Notes: generated by a model not told the origin, from the sequence alone. DNA of 14,325 bases from Larix sibirica (GCA_004151065.3 NWUY0300002172.1:1-14325), one strand, 5' to 3'; counted from the stretch's first letter, positions 1-8,219 are shown. Translations and numbers: made by a program.

Positions 1-92
1 TATTTCCATTGTTGCACTCACATATATTAGTTATCTTTTGTTTATTTATTGTTTTTTACCCATTTACATGAATTGCTAGTAAGGGTTTCTGA

Positions 93-395
93 ATCCTTAG
101 TAGGTGCTCTTTAGCACGAGATGGTGTGAAAACACTAACTATATGGTCAGTTAGTTTTGTGAAAGAAAATGAAGATCAAATGGTGGTTGTGCAAAAAAAA
201 CGCTTTAAGTTAAAAGGATTTGAGGATGAAGTGTTCACACTTAGGGTTAAAAAATACATAATCATAGCTCTTTTACAATAATATATTGCAAAATTGATCA
301 AGAATGTGCTAGAAGCAATAATGAACACATAGTTATGTTCTAGATTCAATAAATGGTTGTGTTTGTTAGGCTTGTTGTGCATGTGTATTATTTAA
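93..395 (+). pseudogene. Weak coding-like frame, unidentified
   Basis: One plus-strand frame runs about 100 codons with only two internal stops, TAA at 279-281 and TAG at 330-332, before a terminal TAA at 393-395. That is fewer stops than expected in DNA this A+T rich. The best part, about codons 12-45, is charged and Lys-rich (includes VVVQKKRFKLKGFEDEVF). There is no convincing start codon, and no family is recognised. The opposite strand is also open over part of this stretch, which weakens the case. It may be an old transposon fragment or chance. Confidence 0.18.
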
Positions 396-1027
396 AGGAT
401 CTCAACAAAGGAAAGATACATTATCATCCATACACCATTCTCTACTTCCACTACTTTTGAGTATAATTTTTTGAAGCATTTCCATTGGTATTTCCCCTTA
501 TCCTATAATCATTCAACCTTTTCATAAAATATTTACATGTAAGGTTGATTCCTTATCATTTTGTCTTTTGTCTTCTAGGTCACCTCTATTTATTATATTC
601 TACTTATTATATGGTCCGTGAAATCCGCATCCCAATCCAAAAGGATGAATGCATTTCATATTTTTTCATTTAAGTATCATGTATATTATGTTGTGTTGAT
701 CTGCACACATTTTGTTTGATCTTGGAAAAAAAGTTTATATTTATTAAATTTATAACTCTAGAAAGATCTAATTTGGAGCACATAACTTTTGTGATTTATA
801 ACTTTTATTAAAGCATGAAATACTGAGTATGTGTCTCTTTTACATTCTCAAGATATGAATAATATCAAATTATTTAAAGTTATTTGGAAAGGACCATTTT
901 TGTTGCTCCATGTTTTGTGTGTCCTACTTCAAATGTTCATCTTTTACTTATTGTATTGTAGGAAATAGTTATGGTGAAATGGATAAAATCTGTTACTTTT
1001 TGTTTATTACATTTTTACTAAGTCCTT
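396..1027. other. A+T-rich spacer, nothing recognised
   Basis: The sequence is A+T-rich with many stops in all frames. I see no RNA gene, repeat or coding signal that I could support. Confidence 0.5.
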
Positions 1028-1083
1028 GTATGTTTGTTTATCCTTTTTCCTAGTCGTATGTTTGTTTATCCTTTTTCCTAGTC
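1028..1083. repeat. Perfect 28-bp tandem duplication
   Basis: A 28-base unit beginning GTATGTTTGTTTATCC and ending CCTAGTC occurs twice head to tail (1028-1055 and 1056-1083) with no mismatch. The perfect identity in an otherwise decayed region suggests a comparatively recent replication-slippage event. Confidence 0.97.
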
Positions 1084-1601
1084 CAGTCTTAAGAATTAAA
1101 TCTACATAAAGAAAATTTATACGTAAGAGCCATAAATTTCCATTTGATTGAGAAAAGAGGAGAACCAACTCTATAAAAACATAGAGGGTATATTTGTGAG
1201 AGTATCATATGAAGTTGAATCTTACCCTTTACACATGTTCATATATTAACAAGGAGTTAGAGTAACCACGAGCCACAACATTTCTAATTCGTAATTAATG
1301 TTTGTAATGTTTTCTCCTAACCCTAGTTTAACATTGCTATGGAAGCGCTTTGGACTGAAGTAGGGTTTTTTACTAACATTTTATCAACTTGCTTGAGGAG
1401 AACATCCTTCCTAGGATATCTCTGTTTTTTTATTGGGCCTTGGACTTCTCTATTTTTCCTAATTAGGGTTTTTCTACCTAACCCTTGAGGTTTCTAGCTT
1501 ATCCCTAGTTGCAAGTATTGAATAATATCTTAAGAGGGACATTAGCCTCGATCTCTCATAGCCCTAAGGTTTGAGACAATAATATAATACAATATCCTTC
1601 A
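1084..1601. other. Spacer with several CCCTA-type motifs
   Basis: No gene is seen. The stretch 1310-1570 contains scattered CCCTA/ACCCTAG-like words (for example AACCCTAG near 1319). They are not in tandem, so this is not a telomeric array. The palindrome AAGCGCTT lies near 1343. Confidence 0.4.
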
Positions 1602-1626
1602 TCTCTCTCTCTCTCTCTCTCTCTCT
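1602..1626. repeat. (TC)n microsatellite
   Basis: An uninterrupted dinucleotide run of about 12.5 TC units. It lies about 100 bases beyond the end of the minus-strand retroelement remnant. Such tracts are usually length-polymorphic. Confidence 0.98.
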
Positions 1627-1725
1627 TAAATGTTTGCATGTTTTTATTTCATGCAGAAAATACAAAAAAGTATAATATTGTGAGAAAAACCATAGTTTTT
1701 CCTAGAAAATTAAAAAGGTGAAGTT

Positions 1726-1974
1726 CTAGCCATTATTTTTTGTCCATTCTACCCTAAAAAAATTTCCTTGGTTTTTATCAACAAACAGTGGAGGAAATCC
1801 TCTTTTGAGGAAGTGCATTGGGATATGTGAAACCCTTGTAATTGGTGAATTAGATGGTGTTTGGTTTTCTAGCTTGACGTGCAATTGTGCCCTAGTTTGA
1901 ATGTCCTCTTTTCCTTGAGGGAACACTTTTTGGAGTGGATGCATTGGGAAGTGTGACATTGCCTTGTGAGACAT
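1726..1974 (-). pseudogene. Gag-like remnant, distal part with in-frame repeat
   Basis: An 82-codon minus-strand frame starts at an ATG at 1974 and is free of stops. It lies downstream, in reading direction, of the gag-like remnant and in a different frame. It contains an internal repeat 42 codons apart: SHFPMHPLQKVFP and SHIPMHFLKRGFP. The period of 126 bases is a multiple of three, so the duplication preserved the frame. The product is basic and has no recognised domain. A second frame over the same bases also reads as a basic peptide (for example VPSRKRGHSN) but has several stops, so the true frame is not settled. Linking it to the gag-like protein is inference from strand and proximity. 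Confidence 0.3.
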
Positions 1975-1975
1975 G
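1791..1975. repeat. Diverged direct repeat, 126-base period
   Basis: Blocks at about 1791-1847 and 1917-1975 align on the plus strand around the shared core TGCATTGGGA. Flanking words such as GAGGAAATCCTC and GAGGGAACACT also match. Identity is roughly 60 percent by eye. The same duplication is visible in the minus-strand protein as a 42-codon repeat. Confidence 0.55.
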
Positions 1976-2141
1976 AAATTTCCTTGAAAAGCATTATCTT
2001 ATTTAGAATTTTTATAAGGTGAATAACTCCATTTATATATGATTCTTGTGTCTTGATTTGATATTCTTTGACACTAATAAAGCATTGGTCATAGCTATTA
2101 AGGTTTCATGGAAGGTATTTGTGGTCTATTGGTGGTTGCAA

Positions 2142-2237
2142 TTATATTTCATTTATTAGGGTCTCCCACTGAGTCTTGGATTTACTCAGATTTTTGAGAG
2201 TTTTAACTATAGTGACATTGGGTCTAACTCTCTCTTG
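2142..2237 (-). pseudogene. Gag-like remnant, middle fragment
   Basis: A minus-strand frame of about 31 codons ends at a TAA at 2142-2144. It reads as a basic, helical-looking peptide (includes TLKNLSKSKTQWETLINE). It follows the end of the preceding gag-like frame after a shift of one reading frame, so it probably belongs to the same broken open reading frame. Nothing in it identifies an enzyme, and no protease or reverse transcriptase motif is visible. Confidence 0.3.
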
Positions 2238-2260
2238 AGCTTACCGTCATAGCACTAGGC

Positions 2261-2859
2261 CTACACAGTCTTGATTTGCAAAGAGGTGCTAGTTTGAGTG
2301 GTAATAGATGGAAACAAGTTTGTAGGATTAACATCAACAAATGTCATGAATATATTCTTGAAAGAAGGGTCACTAGGTGTGGCTAATGTAGATGGTTGAT
2401 TAGGTTGAGGGATGGTGAACAAAGTTTCCACTAATCCTTATAGGGGAAAGGGGTTTTGCAACACCATAGGTTTGGTGGTGTGAGGAGGTATTGTATGATT
2501 ACTAGGTTCACATTCAGTGGTGTTGGAAGACTCACACTTATTAGTGTTGTCCCACAGATAGAGGAATCAAGTAAGGTGTGCAAACTGATGGGTGTAATAC
2601 CTATAAACTCTACAAAAATAACATGGATGGTTAGTCCATAATTGAGTATTCTTACCATTCTTGGGGGTTTTATTGGTATCTTTATTCGGGCGGTTTTTCT
2701 TGCCTCTATAATTAGTAAGGGGGTTAGGAGGTTGGTCCCATCCTTCAATTTTTGGTTATTCCCTTCTTTATTCCCCTTATTATTCTTATTCTTATTGTTT
2801 GGTTGTGATTTTTGATTATTGGGTGCATAATGGTGATTGGGGATGTTTTTGTTGAGCAT
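2261..2859 (-). pseudogene. Decayed retroelement gag-like C-terminus with ruined zinc knuckle
   Basis: Read on the minus strand, codons from 2859 to about 2750 encode an Asn/Lys/Gln-rich basic stretch (includes NNKNKNNKGNKEGNNQK). A frameshift near 2750, in an A-run, moves reading to the frame that continues to 2261. That frame has stops at 2569-2567, 2440-2438 and 2263-2261. After Gly/Asn/Lys-rich sequence it reads PCYFCRVYRYYTHQF. The spacing matches a nucleocapsid knuckle C-x2-C-x4-H-x4-C, with Cys at 2623-2621 and 2614-2612. The expected His is Tyr (2599-2597) and the last Cys is Phe (2584-2582). A Pro/Thr/Ser-rich tail follows. A basic region before a CCHC knuckle is typical of LTR-retrotransposon Gag; the family cannot be told. 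The N-terminal capsid part is absent. It is clearly non-functional. Confidence 0.5.
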
Positions 2860-3094
2860 AAACCTTGAGAAAAATAGAAAGTGTTATGGGAAACACGACT
2901 CAATGGTGAGATAAAACCACTTTCCTTATAGGTTGCAAACAAGAAAACATATCATGAATGGGTTAATGTGACAAATACTAATGCATTGTAGTAAAGAAAC
3001 AAATAACAAAAAGCATAGGAGCTACTTCAAGAACTAAAATTTCTAAAATGACATGAAAAAAAAACACATTGGATAAGCTTCAACCAATTTTCAT

Positions 3095-3650
3095 GTGTCC
3101 AATGGAACAAGAAGTATCGATGGTATTGCCTTGAGTAATGTATCCTGTAAGATGGAATCCAACACTCCCTTCGGGATGGTACTTTAATCATTGTAATTGA
3201 TCTCATACAAACTTTTGAATGTTGTAGGAAAACACTTGCTTATTAGGAGAATAATGAAAACAAGCATGGAAGATTATGAATGGCAAGAAGATTTGAGGAA
3301 GAGAGGTATTCCGGTGTAATTCTTGTAGCATAATATCGCTATATTTTTCTCTTATTAAATGCATACCCATGGCTTCCTTTTATAGCCAAAATTGAGCTAT
3401 TCAAAGAATTGATTCATAACATGAATTCGCTTATTCATGAAGTGGCATTCAAGTATAAGGATGGGGGGGAATAAATGCATAAGTACCTAGTAGATGGAGC
3501 CAATTTGGACCTCTTGGCACCCAAATGCAATTGGGAAGCTTTAAATGTGTCATGGACTTCAAGAGTCCAAAATTTTGAATGGTCACATGAGAATCAAGTG
3601 ATTTTCCATAAGATGCCACTCAGGTCATAATATTCAAAGGTCGAGTGAGC
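3095..3650 (-). mobile_element. LTR-like sequence, copy B (inverted relative to 7015-7560)
   Basis: Read on the minus strand, this segment aligns by eye with plus-strand 7015-7560. Shared landmarks in the same order are GTGAC(C/A)ATT, CAAATTGGA, GCATT followed by a C-run, GGC(C)TATAAA, CCATGGG, ATGCATT, TTATGCTA, CCC(G/T)AAGGGA with TGTTGG, and ATTGG(A/G)CA. The distance from TATA to TGTTGG is 225 bases here and 224 in the other copy. The central TATA box and the length of about 550 bases suggest an LTR with U3 upstream of TATA. Exact ends, a target-site duplication and a primer-binding site were not found. The gag-like remnant lies downstream on the same strand, starting about 240 bases away, too close for a complete gag leader and capsid region. 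A deletion or a solo LTR is likely. Confidence 0.5.
3377..3384 (-). promoter_or_regulatory. TATA box of LTR-like copy B
   Basis: The minus strand reads GGCTATAAAAGGAAGCC, a strong plant TATA box. It is conserved in position with the TATA box of the plus-strand copy at 7274. The start of transcription would be expected about 30 bases downstream, near 3350 on the minus strand. Activity is inferred only from sequence. Confidence 0.5.
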
Positions 3651-5252
3651 TAGAAAAATTTCTCAATTCCTTAATTCATCCATTCTACATGTTGATGATT
3701 GGTAAAAAGAAATATTTTTTAGTTGCATAATGTACATTGAATATGTGTTTCAATAACATATATGGAAATGTTGCAGATGTGGGAAATTTAGGTGATAATA
3801 GTTTCCCCTTGATGTGTGAGGTTAGGAGTAGATAATATAGTTGAAATACATCATCATTTCTTTCCCTCATGTTGATATTCTCTAACTGTGAGAGTGAGAG
3901 AGAAATTGTTTGGGAGTAAAGGAGAACCTTATAGAGAGTGTTGGTGAACACTTGTAAAGTAACAAGATGATACATGATACATTAAAAAATATTTTATACA
4001 AATGAATCAATCACCCCTATTATAGTGAAATTATATTGTCCAAGTAAATTACAATAAGAAAATATTGAGGGATCAACTTTGAAGTCTATTTAGGTAAGGT
4101 GAAAGTTGGCATTGATACAAAACTAATAATATGTGCCTAGTGACCTGGTATGATGAAATGATGCTTGATGGGGGTGAACCACTCATGATGTCAAATAAAT
4201 TTCTAGGGTGAGGAACTTGAATAATGATGGAAGTGCCAAGAGGGAAATTTGTAATTCTAAATCTAAAAGTCTTCAATCATAATTGTGAATGTTGGAACTA
4301 CTGTAAGGTACAAATACCGCTGATGCAATAAATGAGTTGGTTTTGATCATATGGGAGACTATTGAGGAAAATACAAATGATAACTATTTTTTCTTAGTCC
4401 AGTATTGACCATTTACTAGGGGAATCACAACCAAGGTACAATCACTACCCGTGACTATCAAAATAAATGATGTTGAAGTTAATGAGAGCTAAGGTATATA
4501 ATGGGGTATGGACCCTGGTGATGATAACCAAGAATATATCGTAATGGATGGGTATGGTTATAGAACACGATGAAACAATTAAATAAGTGTGAGGACCATG
4601 AATTCCCTTCATCGGAGTGAGATGGGTGGCTGATACTAGAAAACAATCTTTGATAAGTTGAGTACTATGTGACCAAGGGATGAAGGGGCTAAGGGTATGG
4701 GAAAACTATAAAATGGGTATCATATGGTGATGTCAAACTGATATGAGGAGGACACTCATTTCTTAGGGTGATAATGATATCAATGAAGGTGTTGGTAGGT
4801 TGAAAAATGGGTGATATGTTGTAGAATGCATCGTTTAAGGGAGACAAAGCATGTTTCTACTAAACGAATAACAATGTTGAAACTTCCCTCATTTTTTATG
4901 TGTTGAGGAATACCTTCTTAAAAATGAATAAATGAATAAAGTAACTTTTTCAAATAAGAATATGGGTTCCCTAATGAATAAATACCGTATAGAGTGTCCC
5001 TATAGGGGTGAGAAGTCAATTATTTTATTTATTCAAAGAGAAGGACCCCATTATGAGTCTTCTCAAGGGTTAATGTTGTGGTGGTGAATGAAAATGGTAT
5101 ATTGATCATGGTGGCGATGAGAGGCCATATTTGAATTGTAACTAGAGACTATTCGGGAGTTCAAAGAGGGTGGCTATAAATATGTATGAAAAAAGAAATA
5201 TGGGACTTTGTTGGTGAGATGATAGACTACAAGAATTCCAATATAATGGTAG
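3651..5252. other. Spacer; strand-skewed purine-rich stretch from about 4060
   Basis: No gene is recognised. From about 4060 onward the plus strand is markedly richer in G than C (sampled lines give about 2-3 G per C) and carries many GGTGATG, ATGGG and TATGGG words. Minus-strand frames here are open only because the strand is T-rich, and they encode low-complexity hydrophobic peptides. The skew persists to about 5640, and its cause is not evident. A short duplication of AATGAATA lies at 4923-4938. Confidence 0.4.
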
Positions 5253-5546
5253 AGCCACATGGGTGCAATAATACAAGGGGTTATAATGGTGAATACACCC
5301 ATATTGATGGAGTTCCAATGCCTAATAAAGGAATTATGTAGTGGAGTATATGATGTGAATTGTTTGGGTATGATAACCTTAGTCATATTAGAGGGATGAT
5401 TGGATATATGTGAGGTTATAGAGGGAATTCAAAGAGTATGTGTAGAGTTTAGTGGGTATACCTATAAAGGTGACAAAGATATTGTGGGTTAAAAAGAAGT
5501 TGTTCATCCAAAATACTACACACATGAAGAAAATACCACAAATTAA
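5253..5546 (+). pseudogene. Weak coding-like frame in skewed region, unidentified
   Basis: The plus-strand frame from 5253, with its first ATG at 5259, runs 97 codons and is broken only by TGA at 5397-5399 and TAA at 5490-5492. It then ends at TAA 5544-5546. The peptide has hydrophobic stretches (QGVIMVNTPILMEFQ) and a mixed segment (includes EVIEGIQRVCVEFSGYTYKG). No family is recognised. Two stops in about 100 codons is fewer than chance would give, but G+A-rich sequence biases the estimate. Confidence 0.2.
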
Positions 5547-5677
5547 TAGTTCTTGTGAAAATAAAACCAATGGTGCAAATGATATTGGAAAAAGGATAAT
5601 TGTACCTAGGAAAATGACCAAAAAATAGGGTCTAAATGAAGTTCTGAGAGGAATGAAACAAATTGAACCACATGGAA

Positions 5678-5698
5678 GATCACAATCTTGATCACAAT
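5678..5698. repeat. Short direct repeat GATCACAAT
   Basis: GATCACAAT occurs twice, separated by CTT (5678-5686 and 5690-5698). It lies about 80 bases upstream of the TATA box at 5768. This could be chance or a duplicated upstream element. Confidence 0.5.
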
Positions 5699-5767
5699 AA
5701 TATTGAATGCATGCAATAAAAACTAAGAAATGACAAAATAGATCAATAGAAACTTAAACATTTTGGC

Positions 5768-5789
5768 TATAAATAGGGGTGGGGCCCAC
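5768..5789 (+). promoter_or_regulatory. TATA box followed by TCP-type site
   Basis: The plus strand reads GGCTATAAATAGGGG, with TATAAATA at 5768-5775, a near-ideal plant TATA box. Four bases later comes GTGGGGCCCAC (5779-5789). This matches the GTGGGNCCCAC consensus bound by class I TCP transcription factors in plants. A start site would be expected near 5800. No open coding sequence follows within several hundred bases, so this is either an orphaned promoter, an unrecognised LTR, or chance. It does not align with the two LTR-like copies in this window. Confidence 0.4.
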
Positions 5790-5799
5790 ATTTTGAAAT

Positions 5800-6467
5800 T
5801 CATTGCCAATATTCATCCATAGATGCCATTGAAATTATGGAGATGATTATGGGAGATTGCACTACTGGATTTAAGTTCTACAAGCTTCAAATTAATCATC
5901 AAGACCTTCTCTTAATTTCTAGTGGATTTTTTTTTAGTTTACAGGGCCGAGTGAGCCATACAAAATCCCATGAGGGTTTGCATAGGGTGATGCAAGTTTT
6001 GAATAAATAGTCACACAAAATGTCATGGATTTTTTCTACATAGTTGTGCAAATCGTTGGATGTGCATTTTTCTCTTTCAATGAACAAAGCCTACAATGTT
6101 TTTGAAAATAGCGTGCTGTGGCATGGCATGACAATGTTTGTTGTCACAATCATTAGTCATGCACTAATGTGTGTAGAAAGGCCACATGTAACGTGGGTCT
6201 GTAATTTGCTCTTTCAAGAAGTAATGCCACATAGGTATATGAACTGGTAAGTTGTTCATTGAATGGTTGGTTTATTGTGATGTTCATGTAGGATTACTAT
6301 GTAGTTTATGGTGCATGTATGGCATGCCCCCACACAATTATTTTGAACATACTCACATCATTGTGTATTTTTTCAAGTTTTGGATATTAACTAAATCAAT
6401 ATTTTGGTTTTGTTTTGTAAATCATATAGTGTGATATAGTGATCAAGTGGCGTGAATGCAACTTTGA
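5800..6467. other. Spacer downstream of TATA/TCP site
   Basis: No gene is supported. Two short plus-strand frames (6044-6250 and 6252-6434) are open, but they are in different frames, show no motif, and encode Cys/Trp/Phe-rich peptides typical of random T/G-rich DNA. A GGCCGAGTGAGCC word at 5945-5960 resembles GGTCGAGTGAGCT near 3640, at the edge of LTR-like copy B. Confidence 0.35.
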
Positions 6468-6854
6468 TCAATTGTGAGGGAAGGTGGTGCACCACCCAAA
6501 GTTTCAACATCACCTAAGTCAGATAGAATTGGTATTTTTCTAAGATTGTTCATTGATGAGGTCAAGTTACCACCTCCTACATGAGATAAATGGTTTATGG
6601 AGCCATCAACATTGATGTTTCATGGTTGGAATTCAATAGGTGTCTTTTGACCATCGTGATGTTTATTTCTCAATTAATTTGTCAATATAAGGGATCTAGT
6701 AGGAGATCCACCCAACCCTAGAGAGGTAGAGGATGGTGGACCATATTTTCCCTTAATACTATGGAGGAGATACACGTGGTTGAAAGATGGTGGGTTTTTA
6801 ACACTTAAATTTTGCATGCATACGCCATTTCAGCTAATATTGCAGAAAGCATAA
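6468..6854 (+). pseudogene. Coding-like frame with nonsense codons, unidentified
   Basis: A single plus-strand frame from 6468 to a TAA at 6852-6854 covers 129 codons. Its internal stops cluster in the middle: TGA after KLPPPT, two TGAs near 6650 and a TAA at 6675-6677. The first part (REGGAPPKVSTSPKSDRIG) and the last part (includes VGDPPNPREVEDGGPYFPL) read as ordinary protein, with mixed charged, Pro and aromatic residues rather than A+T noise. No domain is recognised. It lies just upstream of the LTR-like copy at 7015 on the same strand, so it could be the end of an element ORF preceding a 3' LTR. That is inference. Confidence 0.28.
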
Positions 6855-7273
6855 TCAACATACAACATGTAGCTCACCGAAGACATCCTCATTAGATCCA
6901 CAAGAGAAATCGATCCTCAGAGTACTAAAGTCATGAATTTTGGGCTACTGTGTAAATTTTTCTTCAAAATCCATGCTATCACGTGAGATTCCATTCATGT
7001 ATCGACAGTAAAACTTGTGTGGCCTATATAATTGTCTTCCTGCATGGTTTGTGTGGATTTTCCTTCAAAATTTTTGTGACATTAAAAGGGTAGGACCATT
7101 TAGTTCCCATGGCGCATTCAAGGATTATAATAGCTCTCTTGGATCCAAGATTCAAATTGGACTTCTCACATTCTTGTGAGCATTCAATATCCCCCTTCTT
7201 GTAGTTGAAGAACTAGTTCAATAGCAATATTGCTCACATTGGGATCTAGATATTTCTTGGCATCCATTTGGCC

Positions 7274-7280
7274 TATAAAG
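7274..7280 (+). promoter_or_regulatory. TATA box of LTR-like copy A
   Basis: TATAAAG sits within GGCCTATAAAGGAATCCATGGG. Its position is conserved with the minus-strand TATA box at 3377-3384, including the CCATGGG word just downstream. This conservation between diverged copies argues that it was functional. Confidence 0.45.
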
Positions 7281-7513
7281 GAATCCATGGGAATGCATTC
7301 TATAGGATATAATTAAGATAAAATTTATGCTATAAGAGTTGCATTGAGAGCTCCTCTTTCAATCCACTTCTTACCTCAAGTTGGCATGCAAAAGATCCCT
7401 TTCTTTCTTCCTCTAAGAAGAAAATGTTTCTTCGTTGTTCTATGATAGTTATATTGCAATTGTGTGGACAAAAGGACCTCCCTAAGGGATATTGTTGGTT
7501 TCCCTTTGAATCC

Positions 7514-7530
7514 CTCACCTCCTAGGTGAG
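7514..7530. repeat. Short perfect hairpin CTCACCT/AGGTGAG
   Basis: A 7-bp inverted repeat with a 3-base loop, near the distal end of LTR-like copy A. The corresponding part of copy B does not retain it, so it is probably lineage-specific or fortuitous. Confidence 0.6.
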
Positions 7531-7560
7531 ACCATTGTATCTAGTTGGACTATTGGGCAA

Positions 7561-7955
7561 TCAACATTTGCTTTGGCATACTCTTGCTCTATCTGTTTTG
7601 CTTAGCACTTATCCCTTTTATTAAATGTTAGCTTTATTTTATTTCTTATTTAGAGTTTGCTTTTCCATTTGGAGTTTGGGATACTAACTCACAATTCACA
7701 ATACTGGGTCCTTTTTGCAACCTCAAGGATTTCCCATAGCAGGGAAGACTACTCACCCCTGTGGCTATTTTTCCCAGAAAAAGGATGAAATCACTTGAGG
7801 GCAGTAACTTCCACACTCAGGGATATATTGATCAACAACATGGGTTACTAGTGTGGATGGGAATGAGTGATGTGATGAGGAGTGAGTCTTCCAGCATTAT
7901 ATTGCTATCTTGGGTGTCTACCCCTTGGACCATCTCATATCATTTTATGTTTGAT
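7561..7955. other. Spacer downstream of LTR-like copy A
   Basis: The stretch has a T-rich tract followed by a slightly more balanced composition around 7700-7960. A 70-codon frame at 7761-7973 has no recognised motif. No zinc-knuckle coding like that at 2612 was found here, although the copy orientation would allow gag on this strand. Confidence 0.35.
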
Positions 7956-7975
7956 GGAGATAGTTGGAGATAGTT
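7956..7975. repeat. 10-bp tandem duplication
   Basis: GGAGATAGTT is repeated exactly twice in tandem. Confidence 0.95.
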
Positions 7976-7988
7976 TCCGAGTGGTTTT

Positions 7989-8034
7989 GGGAGTTATAAC
8001 CGAGAAATTGGTTTGAAAAACTTCCATAACTCCC
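7989..8034. repeat. Inverted repeat GGGAGTTAT/ATAACTCCC
   Basis: Nine-base arms at 7989-7997 and 8026-8034 are separated by 28 bases. A diverged relative of the block appears to recur about 420 bases downstream. It has GAGTTATAAC near 8411 with further matches after it, including a similarly placed CCCTT. The downstream block does not keep the inverted arm. Confidence 0.6.
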
Positions 8035-8080
8035 TTTTTTGAATTTGTATATTTATTTTCATGGAATTATGGGGAATTTG

Positions 8081-8219
8081 CACCCTGTCCAAAGGAAACA
8101 CATGAATGATTTGTGCCTTGCTAGTATGCAAGGTACGAATGGGTAATTTTTGATATATTTATGCCTCAGTCAAGGGAACTGTGTGAATGATCCATGCCTT
8201 GCTAATGTGCATGGCACGA
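8081..8219. repeat. Diverged tandem duplication, 81-base period, each with a hairpin
   Basis: Blocks 8081-8138 and 8162-8219 align without gaps over 58 bases, with 38 identities. Both contain TGAATGAT, TGCCTTGCTA and end in ACGA. Of the 20 differences, 17 are transitions. Each copy can form a perfect 6-bp stem: CCTTGC/GCAAGG (8116-8133) in the first and CCATGC/GCATGG (8192-8214) in the second. The stems use partly different bases. The excess of transitions is what deamination of methylated cytosine would give. Confidence 0.75.

Larger units (their letters stand above)
7015..7560 (+). mobile_element. LTR-like sequence, copy A
   Basis: This is the plus-strand counterpart of minus-strand 3095-3650. 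The landmarks GTGACATT (7076), CAAATTGGA, GCATTCAATATCCCCC, GGCCTATAAAGG (7271), CCATGGG, ATGCATT, TTATGCTATAAGAG, CCCTAAGGGA with TGTTGG (to 7498) and ATTGGGCA (7552-7559) occur in the same order and at nearly the same spacing as in copy B. From the GTGAC block to TATA is about 198 bases here and 203 there. Divergence is high, roughly 60 percent identity by eye, so the copies are old or come from different subfamilies. Element ends, PBS and polypurine tract were not found. It could also be another promoter-bearing repeat rather than an LTR. Confidence 0.5.

Noticed and set aside
2431-2641. Plus-strand frame at 2456-2641 and the first half of the minus-strand frame below 2750 taken as a gene
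   Set aside because: The meaningful reading there is the other minus-strand frame, which carries the zinc-knuckle remnant. These are shadows of it.
3150-3180. Minus-strand GAAGGGAGTGTTGGA, resembling a polypurine tract next to the TG start of a copia-type LTR
   Set aside because: The same block, with the same spacing from the TATA box, lies inside the homologous copy at about 7480-7500. It is therefore internal to the repeat, not an element boundary.
5388-5621. Minus-strand frame of 77 codons rich in Phe, Ile, Leu, like a membrane protein
   Set aside because: It lies in the G-skewed stretch, where the minus strand is T-rich. Hydrophobic codons are expected from composition alone, and no motif supports it.
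5938-6060. Possible third partial LTR-like copy on the minus strand, sharing CTCACTCGRCC with the outer edge of copy B and loosely resembling 6930-7010
   Set aside because: Only one 13-base word is convincing and the rest of the alignment is too gapped to trust. No TATA box is found at the expected distance in that orientation.
6044-6434. Two consecutive plus-strand frames of 68 and 60 codons
   Set aside because: They are in different frames, have no recognisable motif, and their Cys/Trp/His/Phe-rich composition matches random T/G-rich sequence.
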